A stretch of 64,000 nucleotides of DNA from Hyphomonas jannaschiana VP2. GTDB taxonomy: Bacteria > Pseudomonadota > Alphaproteobacteria > Caulobacterales > Hyphomonadaceae. The translations under genes and the position numbers were made by a program. The stretch is from positions 248,001-312,000 of the forward strand of contig NZ_ARYJ01000005.1 of the NCBI RefSeq assembly GCF_000685215.1, given 5' to 3'. Within the stretch, counting starts at the first letter, position 1. Each line of letters begins with the position of its first letter. Below the pieces are notes generated by a model. The model saw only the letters and a list, made by a program, of their open reading frames with translations. It had not been told where the DNA came from and searched no databases. Of the stretch, positions 24,524 to 34,096 are shown in pieces.

Positions 24524-25045
24524 ATGACACAACACGCAGATCAGGATGCGCTCTATCAGAAGGCGGCCAGTCAATTCGGTCCGGCCCTGCAGCGTCTCGC
24601 CCGTGCCAGCGAGGCCAATCCCGAGAGGCGCCGCGACCTTCTGCAGGACATGCATGTCGCACTCTGGAAGAGTTTCGGCCTGTTCGATGGGCGCTGCCAG
24701 TTGAGCACCTGGGTTTACCGGGTGGTACACAATACCGCCGCTCGCCATGTCGACCGGGAAAGGCGCCACAACACAGGCCAGATCGCGCTCGATGAGGTTC
24801 CCGACTTGCCGGATGGCCGGAACATCGCGGCGGCGTTCGAGAAGGGCGATGCGATTGAGCGGCTGAATGCCTGGATCCGCCGCCTGAAAATACCAGACCG
24901 GCAGATCCTGACTCTCTATCTGGAAGACCTGCCCGCCACGGAGATCGCTGAGATTACCGGCCTGTCTTCCGGTGCAGTGGCAACTCGCATTTCCCGCCTC
25001 AAGGCACAGCTCGCCAAAGATTTCGAGGAGCCGAAACATGCCTGA
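24524..25045 (+). CDS. ECF-type RNA polymerase sigma factor
   Basis: 173 residues with sigma region 2 (QDMHVALWKSFGLFDGRCQLSTWVYRVVHN, where the -10 contacting helix sits) and region 4 (LNAWIRRLKIPDRQILTLYLEDLPATEIAEITGLSSGAVATRISRLK). No extra C-terminal domain. The region between is short and acidic. The gene overlaps the next by eight bases, which codes for a membrane protein in the position usually held by an anti-sigma factor. Confidence 0.92.
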   Translation: MTQHADQDALYQKAASQFGPALQRLARASEANPERRRDLLQDMHVALWKSFGLFDGRCQLSTWVYRVVHNTAARHVDRERRHNTGQIALDEVPDLPDGRNIAAAFEKGDAIERLNAWIRRLKIPDRQILTLYLEDLPATEIAEITGLSSGAVATRISRLKAQLAKDFEEPKHA

Positions 25046-25625
25046 TCGTGATCCCCTCCAAACCCTATGGACCCAACAGACACAGGAGACGTTCTCAATG
25101 TCACTTGCAGATATTCATGCTCATTCCCGGCGCTTCCAGTCGCGTATCCGTACGCGGAACCTGACGGAGTATGCCGCAGCGGCGCTGGTGATTGCAGTGT
25201 TTGGCTGGATGGCGTTTCTCATTCCCGACCTTGTCGTCAAAGCCGGCTGCATCCTGACGGCTCTTGCGGCAGCCTATGTCGCATACGCCCTTCACACGAA
25301 GGCGAGTGCGCCGGGCAGTCAGCCAGATGGCGGCGAGCCCTTGCTCGATTTTCATCGCGCCGAACTCTTTCGCCAACGGCAGGCACTGGCGACGGTGCCG
25401 CGCTGGTATCTGGCACCTTTCGTGCCGGGCATGCTTCTCTTTGTCGGCGGCGTGTCCTTTGCACCCGATAGTGGTTTGCCCTTGATGGCGCGCTTCTTTC
25501 AGTTCGGCATCGCGACCGCGATTGTTACGGCTGTGTTTGCAGGAGTCGCCTGGCTGAACGCGCGCGCCGTCAAGCAGCTCGATGCCCGGATCGCGGCGTT
25601 GGATGACGCCCGTGACCAGACCTGA
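25038..25625 (+). CDS. Four-span membrane protein coupled to the ECF sigma factor (possible anti-sigma)
   Basis: 195 residues starting inside the sigma gene. The N-terminal ~40 residues are cytoplasmic-looking (MPDRDPLQTLWTQQ, then SLADIHAHSRRFQSRIRTRN). Spans are predicted at about 44-63, 66-86, 123-142 and 155-175, and the C terminus is a short helical tail. There is no HxxxCxxC zinc anti-sigma motif and no RskA domain. Gene order and translational coupling argue for regulation of the sigma factor, with the N-terminal segment as the candidate sigma-binding part. The LTLW-QQTQETF-like start recurs in proteins beside other ECF factors in related bacteria, as I recall. Confidence 0.72.
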   Translation: MPDRDPLQTLWTQQTQETFSMSLADIHAHSRRFQSRIRTRNLTEYAAAALVIAVFGWMAFLIPDLVVKAGCILTALAAAYVAYALHTKASAPGSQPDGGEPLLDFHRAELFRQRQALATVPRWYLAPFVPGMLLFVGGVSFAPDSGLPLMARFFQFGIATAIVTAVFAGVAWLNARAVKQLDARIAALDDARDQT

Positions 25626-25739
25626 CCGTTTATCGGGCACATGACCAGCCCGGCGCAGGCGCCCCCTTTCACCTGCCCGGGAACCCGATAAGACTGCCCT
25701 GCGAGACACCGGCTGGCAGAGAATTGGAAGAGGGCGCAG

Positions 25740-27443
25740 ATGGACATTGACCGCAGAGCATTCCTGGGCAGTGCCGCGCTGGCGACCAGTTTTCTGGCAG
25801 CTTGCCAGAAGCAGGCCGGGTCGGCGTCACCGGATGTCGAAGACACGGGTTCAGCAGACACTGTTCCGACGGCCCCGGATGACCAGGTCACCGGCCCGCT
25901 GCGAGACTATATCGAGCAGCACCGTGCAGCCTGGGGCCTTCCAGGGATGACCGTCGCCCTCGTCACCCGTGATGGATATGAAGCAGTGGTGACGGCAGGG
26001 TTTGCGGATATTGAACAGAATATCCCCGTCCGTCCCGATCATCTCTTTCAGATCGGATCAATCTCCAAAATGTTCACGGCGCTCGCGGCCTGGTCACTGA
26101 TCGACGAGGGCCGCCTGTCTCCGGATGTAAAGCTTCTGGATAGCCTGAAAGGACTGAAGGTCCGGGGCGGGGGACAGATCCGGCTGCAGCACCTGCTGAA
26201 CCATACAGCCGGCCTGCCGGGGGACTCGGCACTCTTTCCGGAAGGCGGGCTATGGTCCGGCTTTGAGCCGGGTTCGAACTGGTCCTATTCGAATTGCGGC
26301 TACCAGCTTGCAGGAAACATGATCGCTGCGGCGGATGGGCGTCTGTTCCCTGATGTTATCCGCGACCGGGTACTCGACCGGATTGGCATGGAGGAGAGTG
26401 TGGCAGCTCTTCATGTGGCAGACCGTCCCCGTTATGCTCAGGGGTATGAACCCGCGCTGACGGATCGATTGAACCCTATCCCGGCAAAGATGACGCCCAC
26501 CGCATGGGTCGACAGCGACAACGCAGCCGGCAGCATTGCGGCAACGCCCGGTGATATGATCAAGTTTCTCCGTTTCCTGATGAATGTTGCGGATGGAAAA
26601 GGCGCGCCGGTATTTTCGGATGAGACGGCGAAGCGCTTCCTTTCCGACCCGGCCGATGGATGGGGGGAGGGGGCGAAATACGGGAACGGGATAGCCCATG
26701 TCGAAATCGATGGACGGCCTTACCTGCACCATACTGGCGGCATGGTGTCCTTCTGTTCGTCGCTTCATGTGGATGTTGAGGCGGGCGTGGCGGCGTTTGC
26801 GTCGTCCAATGTCCATTATGCGCTGAACTATCGCCCCAAGAATATCACGATCCACGCCTGCAATCTGATGCGTGCCATGCAGGAAGGCGCGCCCGTGGCT
26901 GACCCGGCCCCGCCGCATGAGGCGCTGGCCTCTCCGGAAATGTTCGCCGGGCGGTTCACGGCAGCCGATGGCGACCAGTTCGATGTGGTGGTCTCCGGGG
27001 GCGATCTGCGTCTTCGCAAGAGTGACCGGGATAGTGCCCTTTATCCCGTTGCGAGCGGCCTTTTCGCAACGGATGATCCGGATCATGCGCTCTCCGGTGT
27101 GGTCGTCGAGGCAGAGAACGGCGGGGCGGTCAGGGCCTGGTGCGGGGACGTGGAATATCTGGTGGATCCGTCCACGGCGTATAAGCCACCACCAGCGAAG
27201 TCCCTGCGTGCTCTCGCCGGCCGGTATGACAATGACGACCGGTGGGCCGGGCCGCTCTATGTCTATGTCCGTGACGACAGGGTGTTCCTCGGCAACATCG
27301 TGGAACTCGTCCCTGCAGAGGACGGCGGCTGGCGCACGACAGATGCCTCTTCACCGGAACGCATTCACTTCGATGGCGTGATCAATGGCGTGCCGCAGAG
27401 ACTGCTCTTCTCCGGCATCCCCTACATCCGGCGGTTCAGTTAA
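25740..27443 (+). CDS. Tat-exported serine hydrolase, beta-lactamase class C fold
   Basis: 567 residues. The N terminus DRRAFLG is a twin-arginine signal, and C22 in FLAACQK is a likely lipobox, so a Tat lipoprotein is suggested. The hydrolase domain (about 50-380) has the SxxK motif S107-I-S-K110, a Tyr motif YSNCGY and a third motif HHTGG. A second domain of ~170 residues follows (ASPEMFAGRFTAADGDQFDV onwards), resembling the lipocalin-like DUF3471-type tails. Relatives include esterases and D-aminopeptidases; antibiotic resistance should not be assumed. It lies 115 bases after the ECF pair on the same strand. Confidence 0.85.
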   Translation: MDIDRRAFLGSAALATSFLAACQKQAGSASPDVEDTGSADTVPTAPDDQVTGPLRDYIEQHRAAWGLPGMTVALVTRDGYEAVVTAGFADIEQNIPVRPDHLFQIGSISKMFTALAAWSLIDEGRLSPDVKLLDSLKGLKVRGGGQIRLQHLLNHTAGLPGDSALFPEGGLWSGFEPGSNWSYSNCGYQLAGNMIAAADGRLFPDVIRDRVLDRIGMEESVAALHVADRPRYAQGYEPALTDRLNPIPAKMTPTAWVDSDNAAGSIAATPGDMIKFLRFLMNVADGKGAPVFSDETAKRFLSDPADGWGEGAKYGNGIAHVEIDGRPYLHHTGGMVSFCSSLHVDVEAGVAAFASSNVHYALNYRPKNITIHACNLMRAMQEGAPVADPAPPHEALASPEMFAGRFTAADGDQFDVVVSGGDLRLRKSDRDSALYPVASGLFATDDPDHALSGVVVEAENGGAVRAWCGDVEYLVDPSTAYKPPPAKSLRALAGRYDNDDRWAGPLYVYVRDDRVFLGNIVELVPAEDGGWRTTDASSPERIHFDGVINGVPQRLLFSGIPYIRRFS

Positions 27444-27447
27444 GGGA

Positions 27448-29253
27448 TCAGTCCCCGTCCATCCTGAGGGCGGCGACGAAGGCTTCCTGCGGGATTTCGA
27501 CTTTGCCGAACTGGCGCATGCGTTTCTTGCCGGCGGCCTGCTTGTCGAGCAGTTTGCGCTTCCGGCTGGCATCGCCGCCATAGCATTTTGCCGTCACGTC
27601 TTTTCTCAGGGCGCTGAGGGTTTCACGTGCGATCACCTTGCCGCCGATGGCTGCCTGGATCGGGATCTTGAACATCTGACGCGGTATCAGGTCTTTCAGG
27701 CGTTCGCACATCTGGCGCCCGCGGCTTTCGGCCCGGTCGCGGTGCACCAGCATGGCGAGCGCATCGACTGGTTCGTCATTGACGAGGATCTGCAGCTTCA
27801 CGAGGTTCTCGGCGCGGTGGCCGATAATCTCATAGTCGAAGCTGGCATAGCCGCGGCTGATGGATTTCAGGCGGTCGTAGAAGTCGAACACCACTTCGTT
27901 CAGCGGCAACTCGTATTTCACAAGCGCGCGTCCGCCGACATAGGAGAGTTCGGTCTGAATCCCGCGGCGGTCCTGGCAGAGTTTCAGGATGGCGCCGAGA
28001 TATTCATCCGGCGTGTAGATCGTCGCGTTGATCCACGGCTCGCGGATTTCCTTGATCTTGGTCACTTCCGGCATGTCGGCCGGGTTGTGCAGCTCGATCT
28101 CCGTGCCGTCGGTCATCGTCATCTGGTAGACCACGGACGGGGCGGTGGCGATCAGGTCGAGATCGAATTCACGGCTGAGGCGTTCCTGGATGATTTCGAG
28201 ATGCAGGAGCCCGAGGAAGCCACAGCGGAAACCCATACCGAGGGCGGCACTGGTTTCCATCTCCCAGGTGAAGGAGGCGTCGTTCAGGCGTAGCTTGCCC
28301 ATGGCTGCGCGCAGATCGTCAAAGTCGCCCGCATCCATGGGGAACAGGCCGCAGAAAACGACCGGCTGAACTTCCTTATAGCCGGGCAGGGCCTTTTCGG
28401 CCGGGCGGCGCTCTTCGGTGATTGTGTCACCGATGGCCGTATCGCCGACTTCCTTGATCGAGGCCACAAAATAGCCGACCTCGCCGGGGCCCAGCGCCTC
28501 AACCTCGGTCAGTTTCGGATTGAACGTGCCGACCTTGTCGATTTCGTAGGTTCCGCCGGTCCGCATCATGCGGATCTTCTGCTTGGCCTTCAGCACGCCG
28601 TCATGCACGCGCACGATCACCACGACGCCGAGATAGGGGTCGTAATAAGCATCGACCAGCGCGGCCTTGAGCGGGGCGGCCGCGTCGCCGGATTCCGGCG
28701 GCGGCAGGCGGGTGACGATCGCTTCCAGCACATCGGTAATGCCGAGCCCGGTTTTGGCGGAGGTTTCGATCGCGTCGGAAGCATCAAGGCCGATAATGTC
28801 CTCGATTTGATCCTTTACGCGCTGCACGTCTGCGGCCGGCAGGTCCACCTTGTTGAGGACCGGTACGATTTCGAGGTCCTGGTCGATGGCCTGATAGACG
28901 TTCGCCAGGGTCTGGGCTTCGACGCCCTGTGAGGCGTCGACCACGAGCAGAGCGCCTTCACAGGCTGCGAGGCAGCGGGAGACCTCATAGGAGAAGTCGA
29001 CGTGTCCGGGCGTGTCCATCAGGTTGAGGACGTATTCTTCACCGTCATTCGCCTTGTATGTCAGGCGCACGGTCTGGGCCTTGATGGTGATGCCGCGCTC
29101 TTTCTCGATGTCCATCGAGTCGAGCACCTGCTCCCTCATCTCCCGGTCGGTCAGGCCGCCGCAGGTCTGGATCAGGCGGTCCGCCAGCGTCGACTTGCCG
29201 TGGTCGATATGGGCGATGATGGAAAAATTCCGGATTTTGTCGCGAGGTGTCAT
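27448..29253 (-). CDS. lepA: Elongation factor 4
   Basis: 601 residues from [17 protein letters not shown]; the open frame extends 18 codons upstream without a start signal. GTPase motifs [10 protein letters not shown] (P-loop), DTPGHVDF (G3) and NKVDLP (G4) are present, followed by the LepA-specific C-terminal domain with [14 protein letters not shown] and [19 protein letters not shown]4 acts on stalled or mispositioned ribosomes. It is convergent with the serine hydrolase gene, whose stop is only five bases away. Confidence 0.97.
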   Translation of the reverse strand: MTPRDKIRNFSIIAHIDHGKSTLADRLIQTCGGLTDREMREQVLDSMDIEKERGITIKAQTVRLTYKANDGEEYVLNLMDTPGHVDFSYEVSRCLAACEGALLVVDASQGVEAQTLANVYQAIDQDLEIVPVLNKVDLPAADVQRVKDQIEDIIGLDASDAIETSAKTGLGITDVLEAIVTRLPPPESGDAAAPLKAALVDAYYDPYLGVVVIVRVHDGVLKAKQKIRMMRTGGTYEIDKVGTFNPKLTEVEALGPGEVGYFVASIKEVGDTAIGDTITEERRPAEKALPGYKEVQPVVFCGLFPMDAGDFDDLRAAMGKLRLNDASFTWEMETSAALGMGFRCGFLGLLHLEIIQERLSREFDLDLIATAPSVVYQMTMTDGTEIELHNPADMPEVTKIKEIREPWINATIYTPDEYLGAILKLCQDRRGIQTELSYVGGRALVKYELPLNEVVFDFYDRLKSISRGYASFDYEIIGHRAENLVKLQILVNDEPVDALAMLVHRDRAESRGRQMCERLKDLIPRQMFKIPIQAAIGGKVIARETLSALRKDVTAKCYGGDASRKRKLLDKQAAGKKRMRQFGKVEIPQEAFVAALRMDGD

Positions 29254-29496
29254 TCGCGCGATATAGCCGCGCCTGTGCGGGGCGGAAAGAGGTCTTTGGC
29301 TGGGCACAGCAATGAACCGGGCCTCCGGACACGCCAGCCGCCGCTCGCGATGCGGGATTTCGGGCGGAGTGTTTTTAGAATCCCGTTTCTACAGGCAAGC
29401 TGATTGAGTGAGTGTTTGCTTGCAAATGCCGCCCCGATATGCAAATGAGCGTTCACTAACAACTCTGAAAACCCGATAGCAAGTCAGGAGACAATC

Positions 29497-30087
29497 ATGG
29501 TGGGTTCGACGATTACAGCAGCAGGCGCCTTCCTGCTCAAAGTGCTGGGCGGGCTCTGGTTTGCGGACTTTATCTCCGGCGTGGTCCACTGGCTGGAGGA
29601 CCGGTATGGCAATCCGGAATGGCCGGTTATCGGGCACACGATACGGGAAAACCAGCAGCACCACTTCACGCCGCGGAGCTTCCTGAAAGGCACGCTGTGG
29701 ACGCGCAACCGGGAAGTCCTGGCGATTGGCGCAGCCTTTCTGGCAGCCTTCTGGGCCTTCGATGTGCTGAATGCGTTCACCGTCTCCGCGGTCATTTTCG
29801 GCGTCATGTCGAACGAGGCGCATGCCAGTGCCCACCGGAGTCCGCCAGAAAATGGCCGCATTATCACGGCGTTGCAGAAAACCGGCCTGCTGCAATCCCA
29901 CCGCCATCACGCGGCGCATCACCGTAAAGGCAAGGACACGCATTTCTGCGTTCTGACCAATCATGTGAACCCGGTTCTGGAGCGGATCCGCTTTTTCCAG
30001 ACACTGGAGGCCATCGTGACCCGCGTCACCGGTGTGCGCCCGCGGCCGGACCTGTCGGTCAATCCGCGCTACCGGCCAGCGATTTAA
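29497..30087 (+). CDS. CarF/TMEM189 (PEDS1)-type lipid desaturase, putative plasmanylethanolamine desaturase
   Basis: 196 residues with the TMEM189/Kua-domain arrangement: ADFISGVVHWLEDRYGNP (H31, D35), ENQQHHFTP (H55, H56) after GHTIR, two hydrophobic spans at about 76-104, NEAHASAHR (H109, H113), then a His-rich run SHRHHAAHHRKGKDTHF (H135-H149) and TNHVNP (H156). This histidine pattern binds the di-iron centre in CarF and human PEDS1, which insert the vinyl-ether bond of plasmalogens. AGGAG precedes the start. In Myxococcus CarF relays singlet-oxygen signals; whether this protein makes plasmalogens is inference. Confidence 0.82.
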   Translation: MVGSTITAAGAFLLKVLGGLWFADFISGVVHWLEDRYGNPEWPVIGHTIRENQQHHFTPRSFLKGTLWTRNREVLAIGAAFLAAFWAFDVLNAFTVSAVIFGVMSNEAHASAHRSPPENGRIITALQKTGLLQSHRHHAAHHRKGKDTHFCVLTNHVNPVLERIRFFQTLEAIVTRVTGVRPRPDLSVNPRYRPAI

Positions 30088-30169
30088 GCCTGATTACGCC
30101 ATGACTATAGCGGACTATCTACGTGCCTCACCGGGTTTCCGCTGACCTGTAGCCGGTGTAAGGGGAACT

Positions 30170-31273
30170 ATGGCTGACACACAGCACCCCGCACCGGCAA
30201 AGACCGGCATCACCGAGGACGGCTTCCTGACGGATTGCTGGTATCTCGCCGCCCCGTCGGCTGAGCTGAAGGCTGGCAAGCAGCACCGCATCCTGGTCCT
30301 CGGTGAGCCGGTTGTCGTGGGCCGCACCCCGGCCGGCGAGCCGTTCGCCCTGCGGGACATCTGCCCGCACCGGCTGGTGCCGCTGTCGGCGGGCCAGCAG
30401 CTGGAGACCGATGGCGAGTGGGCGCTGCAATGCCCCTATCATGGCTGGCGGTTCGGGGCAGGGGACGGCGTCTGCAAGCTGATGCCGAGCCTGACCGAGG
30501 ACAGCCCCTACGATCCGTCCAAAGTGAAAGTGCGCCGCTATCCGGTGCATGAGGCCAACGGGGCGGTCTATCTCTATGTTGCGCACAATCCGCGCTTCGA
30601 AGGCGAGCCTGCCGTGCCGCCGCCGGATTTCGGACCGCTGCCCGCGAAGCCGAAATTCATCATCCATGACGTGTTCAATGCGCATATGGATGACGCCGTG
30701 GTCGGCCTGATGGACCCGGCGCATGTGCCCTTCGTGCATAATCAGTGGTGGTGGCGACCGCCCTCGGCGGGGCTGAAGCTGAAAGAGAAGCCCTTCGTGC
30801 CGACGGAGCGCGGCTGGGCCATCGACCGGCATGCGCCAAGTTCGAACTCGAAGCTCTACCGCTGGATCTTCGGCGGCGATGTGCAGACCGAGATCCGCTT
30901 CCAGCTGCCGGGCTATCGCTGGGAGATCGTCTCCAATGATACCGCGCGCCTGCTGACGCTGACCTGTCTGACGCCTGAGGCGCCAAAGAAGACGCGCATC
31001 ACCCAGTTCACCTGGTGGACGGGCGCGCCGCTCCTGAACCTCGCCATTCCGATTGCCAAACCGGCAGGCCGTAAATTCCTCGATCAGGACGGCACGATGG
31101 TGAACCTCCAGAACGAGGGCATGGCGCACCAGAAAGCGATGCTCTGGATCGATGACATCGACGTGCAGGCCAAATGGTACCAGCGCCTGAAGCGCGAATG
31201 GACCGAGGCCCGCACCGAAGAACGCGACTTCAACAATCCGATCGAACCGCGCACACTCCGCTGGATGAGCTGA
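30170..31273 (+). CDS. Rieske non-heme iron oxygenase
   Basis: 367 residues. The [2Fe-2S] Rieske ligands are C65 and H67 (CPHRLVPL) and C88 and H91 (CPYHGWRF). The catalytic domain holds the mononuclear iron motif in NAHMDDAVVGLMDPAHVPFVH (about 170-192). The length and single-component look match the vanillate demethylase / PobA / chlorophyllide-oxygenase-like class, which hydroxylates or demethylates ring substrates using an external reductase. No reductase is adjacent. AGGGGAAC precedes the start. It is followed by an SDR-DoxX gene on the same strand at 28 bases. Confidence 0.9.
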   Translation: MADTQHPAPAKTGITEDGFLTDCWYLAAPSAELKAGKQHRILVLGEPVVVGRTPAGEPFALRDICPHRLVPLSAGQQLETDGEWALQCPYHGWRFGAGDGVCKLMPSLTEDSPYDPSKVKVRRYPVHEANGAVYLYVAHNPRFEGEPAVPPPDFGPLPAKPKFIIHDVFNAHMDDAVVGLMDPAHVPFVHNQWWWRPPSAGLKLKEKPFVPTERGWAIDRHAPSSNSKLYRWIFGGDVQTEIRFQLPGYRWEIVSNDTARLLTLTCLTPEAPKKTRITQFTWWTGAPLLNLAIPIAKPAGRKFLDQDGTMVNLQNEGMAHQKAMLWIDDIDVQAKWYQRLKREWTEARTEERDFNNPIEPRTLRWMS

Positions 31274-31301
31274 GGCGCCCTTCGGGGGCAGGGGGGACAA
31301 T

Positions 31302-32576
31302 TTGAAAATTCTTGTCCTTGGCGGATACGGCCTGATCGGGCTTTCCATCACGAAGGCATTGCTGGCCGCCGGGCATGAGGTGACGGGGCTTGGCCGGTCG
31401 GTACGCAAGGGCGAGGCGGCTGTGCCGGATGTGACCTGGATCGGGCGGGACCTCTCCCACATGACAGAGGCAGAGGACTGGACCCATGTTCTGGCCGGCA
31501 TGGACGTGGTCGTGAATGCGGCCGGCGTGCTGCAGGACGGGATGAATGACCATGTCATGGCCGTGCAGCGGGATGCTGTGCGGGCCCTGACCGCCGCGTG
31601 CGAACCGGCTGGCGTCCGCCAGATCATCCAGATTTCCGCGCCCGGCGTGTCGGAAAGTTCGGACACGGTGTTTTACCGCTCCAAGGCCGAGGGTGACGCC
31701 GCCGTGAAGGCGAGCGGACTGGACTGGGTGATCTTCCGCCCCGGCCTTGTGTTGTCCCCGCAAGCCTATGGCGGCACCAGCCTGCTGCGCCAGCTGGCCG
31801 CTGTGCCACTGGTCCAGCCCGTCATGCTGGCAGATGCAGACATCCGTACCGTGCACGTAAAGGATGTGGCCAAGGCTGTTGTGCGGGCGGTGGAAGATCG
31901 CCTCACCGGCGTGGATGCAGACCTCCTGTCATCCGAGCCCACGCGCCTTGAAGACCTGATCCTCGCCATCCGGGCCTGGCTTGGCTTTGCGCCGCCGAAG
32001 GCGGTGATCCGTGCGCCGCTGTTTCTCGGGGCGCTCACCGCACGACTGGGGGATCTTGCCGGTTGGCTCGGCTGGCGCCCGGCCTTGCGGACAACGTCCC
32101 TGAAAGTGCTGGGGAAGGGGGTGACAGGAAATGCGCAGCAATGGCCGGTGCGAAACCTCGCGGACACGCTGTCGGCACTTCCGTCCACCGTGCAGGAGCG
32201 GACTTATGCGCGCACGGCGCTGCTCTATCCTTTCCTTCTGCTGATCCTGTCGGCTTTCTGGATTGTCTCCGGCCTGATCGGTTGGGGACAGCAATCTGCG
32301 GCCATGGCCGTCTTCGGACCGGAGATGCCCGCCGCAACCGGCAAGGCGCTGGTCCTTGGCGGCTCCGTCGCCGATATTGTCATCGGGGCGGCCCTGCTCG
32401 TCCGGCCGTTCACGCGTCCGGCGGCGCTTGCGGCTGTGCTGGTCAGCCTCGCTTACCTCGCCGGCAGCGCGATCCTCGCGCCGCATCTCTGGGCCGATCC
32501 GCTGGGGCCGATGGTGAAAGTCTTTCCGGCCATCGCCCTGTCGCTGACCGTCTGGACCCTGACGGAGGCGCGCTGA
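31302..32576 (+). CDS. NAD(P)-binding SDR / DoxX-like membrane fusion protein
   Basis: 424 residues starting at TTG, supported by GGGGGGA just before it and by the dinucleotide fold beginning at once (KILVLGGYGLIGLSI). The first ~290 residues are an extended/atypical SDR of the NmrA-like type (VVNAAGVLQDGMNDHV, YRSKAEGDAAVKASGLDWV). The last ~130 form four hydrophobic helices (TALLYPFLLLILSAFWIVS to the end) of DoxX-like type. Fusions of this kind are common but uncharacterised. It is translationally linked to the DUF2269 gene by a TGATG junction. Confidence 0.85.
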   Translation: MKILVLGGYGLIGLSITKALLAAGHEVTGLGRSVRKGEAAVPDVTWIGRDLSHMTEAEDWTHVLAGMDVVVNAAGVLQDGMNDHVMAVQRDAVRALTAACEPAGVRQIIQISAPGVSESSDTVFYRSKAEGDAAVKASGLDWVIFRPGLVLSPQAYGGTSLLRQLAAVPLVQPVMLADADIRTVHVKDVAKAVVRAVEDRLTGVDADLLSSEPTRLEDLILAIRAWLGFAPPKAVIRAPLFLGALTARLGDLAGWLGWRPALRTTSLKVLGKGVTGNAQQWPVRNLADTLSALPSTVQERTYARTALLYPFLLLILSAFWIVSGLIGWGQQSAAMAVFGPEMPAATGKALVLGGSVADIVIGAALLVRPFTRPAALAAVLVSLAYLAGSAILAPHLWADPLGPMVKVFPAIALSLTVWTLTEAR

Positions 32577-33046
32577 TGGAGTGGATGCATTTCCTGCGCT
32601 GGGCGCACATTATCGGGGCGACCGTCCTGCTCGGTACAGGTGCAGGCATCGCCTTCTTCATGGTGATGGCCCACCGGACGCGGGATGCGCGTCTGATCGC
32701 GCACACAGCCTCCATCGTGGTGATTGCGGACTGGCTGTTCACGGCGACGGCCGTGGTTGCGCAGCCCATCACGGGCACGCTGCTCGCCATGGAAATGGGT
32801 TGGCCGCTGACGCAGGGCTGGATCGTGGCGGCGCTGGCGCTTTATGTCTTCACCGGCCTCTTCTGGCTGCCGGTCGTCTGGATACAGCACAAATTGCGCG
32901 ATCTCGCGCGCGAAGCGGTGGAGACGGGCGCGCCCCTGCCGGAGCGCTATTTCCGTCTCTACCGGATCTGGTTTGCCTGCGGGTTTCCGGCCTTCTTCGC
33001 CGTCCTGGCGATCCTCTGGCTGATGGTCGCCCGCCCGGTCTTCTAG
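32576..33046 (+). CDS. DUF2269 family membrane protein
   Basis: 156 residues, four hydrophobic spans: about 5-30, 44-70, 80-102 and 128-152. The N-terminal FLRWAHIIGATVLLGTGAG and ADWLFTATAVVAQPITG match the DUF2269 pattern, with its conserved histidine in the first helix. It shares one base with the SDR-DoxX stop codon (TGATG), so the two proteins are likely made together and may form a membrane redox complex; that partnership is inferred from gene order. Confidence 0.85.
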   Translation: MEWMHFLRWAHIIGATVLLGTGAGIAFFMVMAHRTRDARLIAHTASIVVIADWLFTATAVVAQPITGTLLAMEMGWPLTQGWIVAALALYVFTGLFWLPVVWIQHKLRDLAREAVETGAPLPERYFRLYRIWFACGFPAFFAVLAILWLMVARPVF

Positions 33047-33049
33047 CGC

Positions 33050-33922
33050 TTAGTCGCCAACCGTCAGGAAGACTTCCGAAGCCGCCACGGTGAGGGCCGA
33101 GACGTCCGCATCCAGCGTGTCAGGGCGGGCGGCGGTCGGGTAGGCCTCGCCCAGCAGGCTGAGCGCACCGCGAATGGCCTCTGCCGCATCTGGATTTTCC
33201 ACCGCGATAGCCTCTTCTTCGGAGTCGAACTGGTCTTTCGCCGCGGTGTAGAAGCCGTAGCCGTCGAGATAAGGCTCGTAGAAGTCCGACTCGGTGGAAA
33301 GGCGATACATCTTGGTCGAGCGGTCGATCATGTCGGCCACCACGCCGGTGGTGATTGCTGCCGGGCTGGAGCCGTCGTCGGGTGCCTTTTCCGATGCCTT
33401 GCGCAGGGTGGCGACGATTTTCGCGGTGCGTGCATTGATCTCCTCAACACTCTCACCGGCGAACACGGCGGCGGAGGCGTCCAGGAACTGGTCTGTGAAG
33501 TCCGCCACGCCGCGTGCTTCGAATACCGGCTCCATGTCGAACAGGACTTCGGACACCGGGTGCGCGAACATTTCACCGGCGGCCTGTGTTTCACCATCAC
33601 GATACGCGTCGCGCGCGGCCAGGACGTGGGCTTCGGCCACGGTGAGAGCAATATTGTAGACGACCGGATCGGTCAGCGCGGCTTCGATGGCCACGCCGCC
33701 TTCGCCTTCGCCGGAGGCAGCGGCCGGTGCGTTCACCGCGTCCAGCTTCGCTTCGACTTCGGCCTCGGTGGCGGCCGCGTCCGGGGTGGCCGTATCTGCG
33801 GCGGGCTGTTCGGCGGGCGGGGTGTCCTTGGCAGCGGGCTCGCCACATCCGGCCAGTGCCGTCGTCGTCATGAGGGCGGCGCCGAGGCCGAGATGCGTCC
33901 AGCGTTTCTTCTTGATGTCCAT
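33050..33922 (-). CDS. Unrecognised Ala-rich lipoprotein
   Basis: 290 residues from MDIKKKRWTHLGLGA with a lipoprotein signal (ALMTTTALAGCGEPA). A low-complexity Ala/Pro/Glu/Thr linker follows (about 28-75). The rest is helical, with VAEAHVLAARDAYRDGETQAAGEMFAHPVSE then FDMEPVFEARG, and resembles periplasmic four-helix metal or imelysin-like proteins only loosely; I make no assignment. AAGGAG lies 12 bases before the start, a rather long gap. An open frame reaching 34285 upstream runs antisense into ruvC and is not the start. It is convergent with DUF2269 and divergent from ruvC. Confidence 0.72.
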   Translation of the reverse strand: MDIKKKRWTHLGLGAALMTTTALAGCGEPAAKDTPPAEQPAADTATPDAAATEAEVEAKLDAVNAPAAASGEGEGGVAIEAALTDPVVYNIALTVAEAHVLAARDAYRDGETQAAGEMFAHPVSEVLFDMEPVFEARGVADFTDQFLDASAAVFAGESVEEINARTAKIVATLRKASEKAPDDGSSPAAITTGVVADMIDRSTKMYRLSTESDFYEPYLDGYGFYTAAKDQFDSEEEAIAVENPDAAEAIRGALSLLGEAYPTAARPDTLDADVSALTVAASEVFLTVGD

Positions 33923-34096
33923 GGCCTTGCAGGGCTCCTTCCGGTCGGGGAAATGCGTCTGCGCCTGTCCTGCCCGAAATGAGAAGCATTCGCAACTGAT
34001 ATTCCGCCGCGTCTGCAGTCTTTCCGGGGGCAGGGGTGTGAACAAATCGGGAAAATGCAAGGTGTCATTAACCGGCACGCCTGATAGGTTAGAGGG

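Noticed and set aside
25740-27443. AmpC beta-lactamase conferring resistance
   Set aside because: The fold is shared but the extra C-terminal domain, lipoprotein signal and sequence context fit esterase/peptidase relatives; resistance cannot be claimed.
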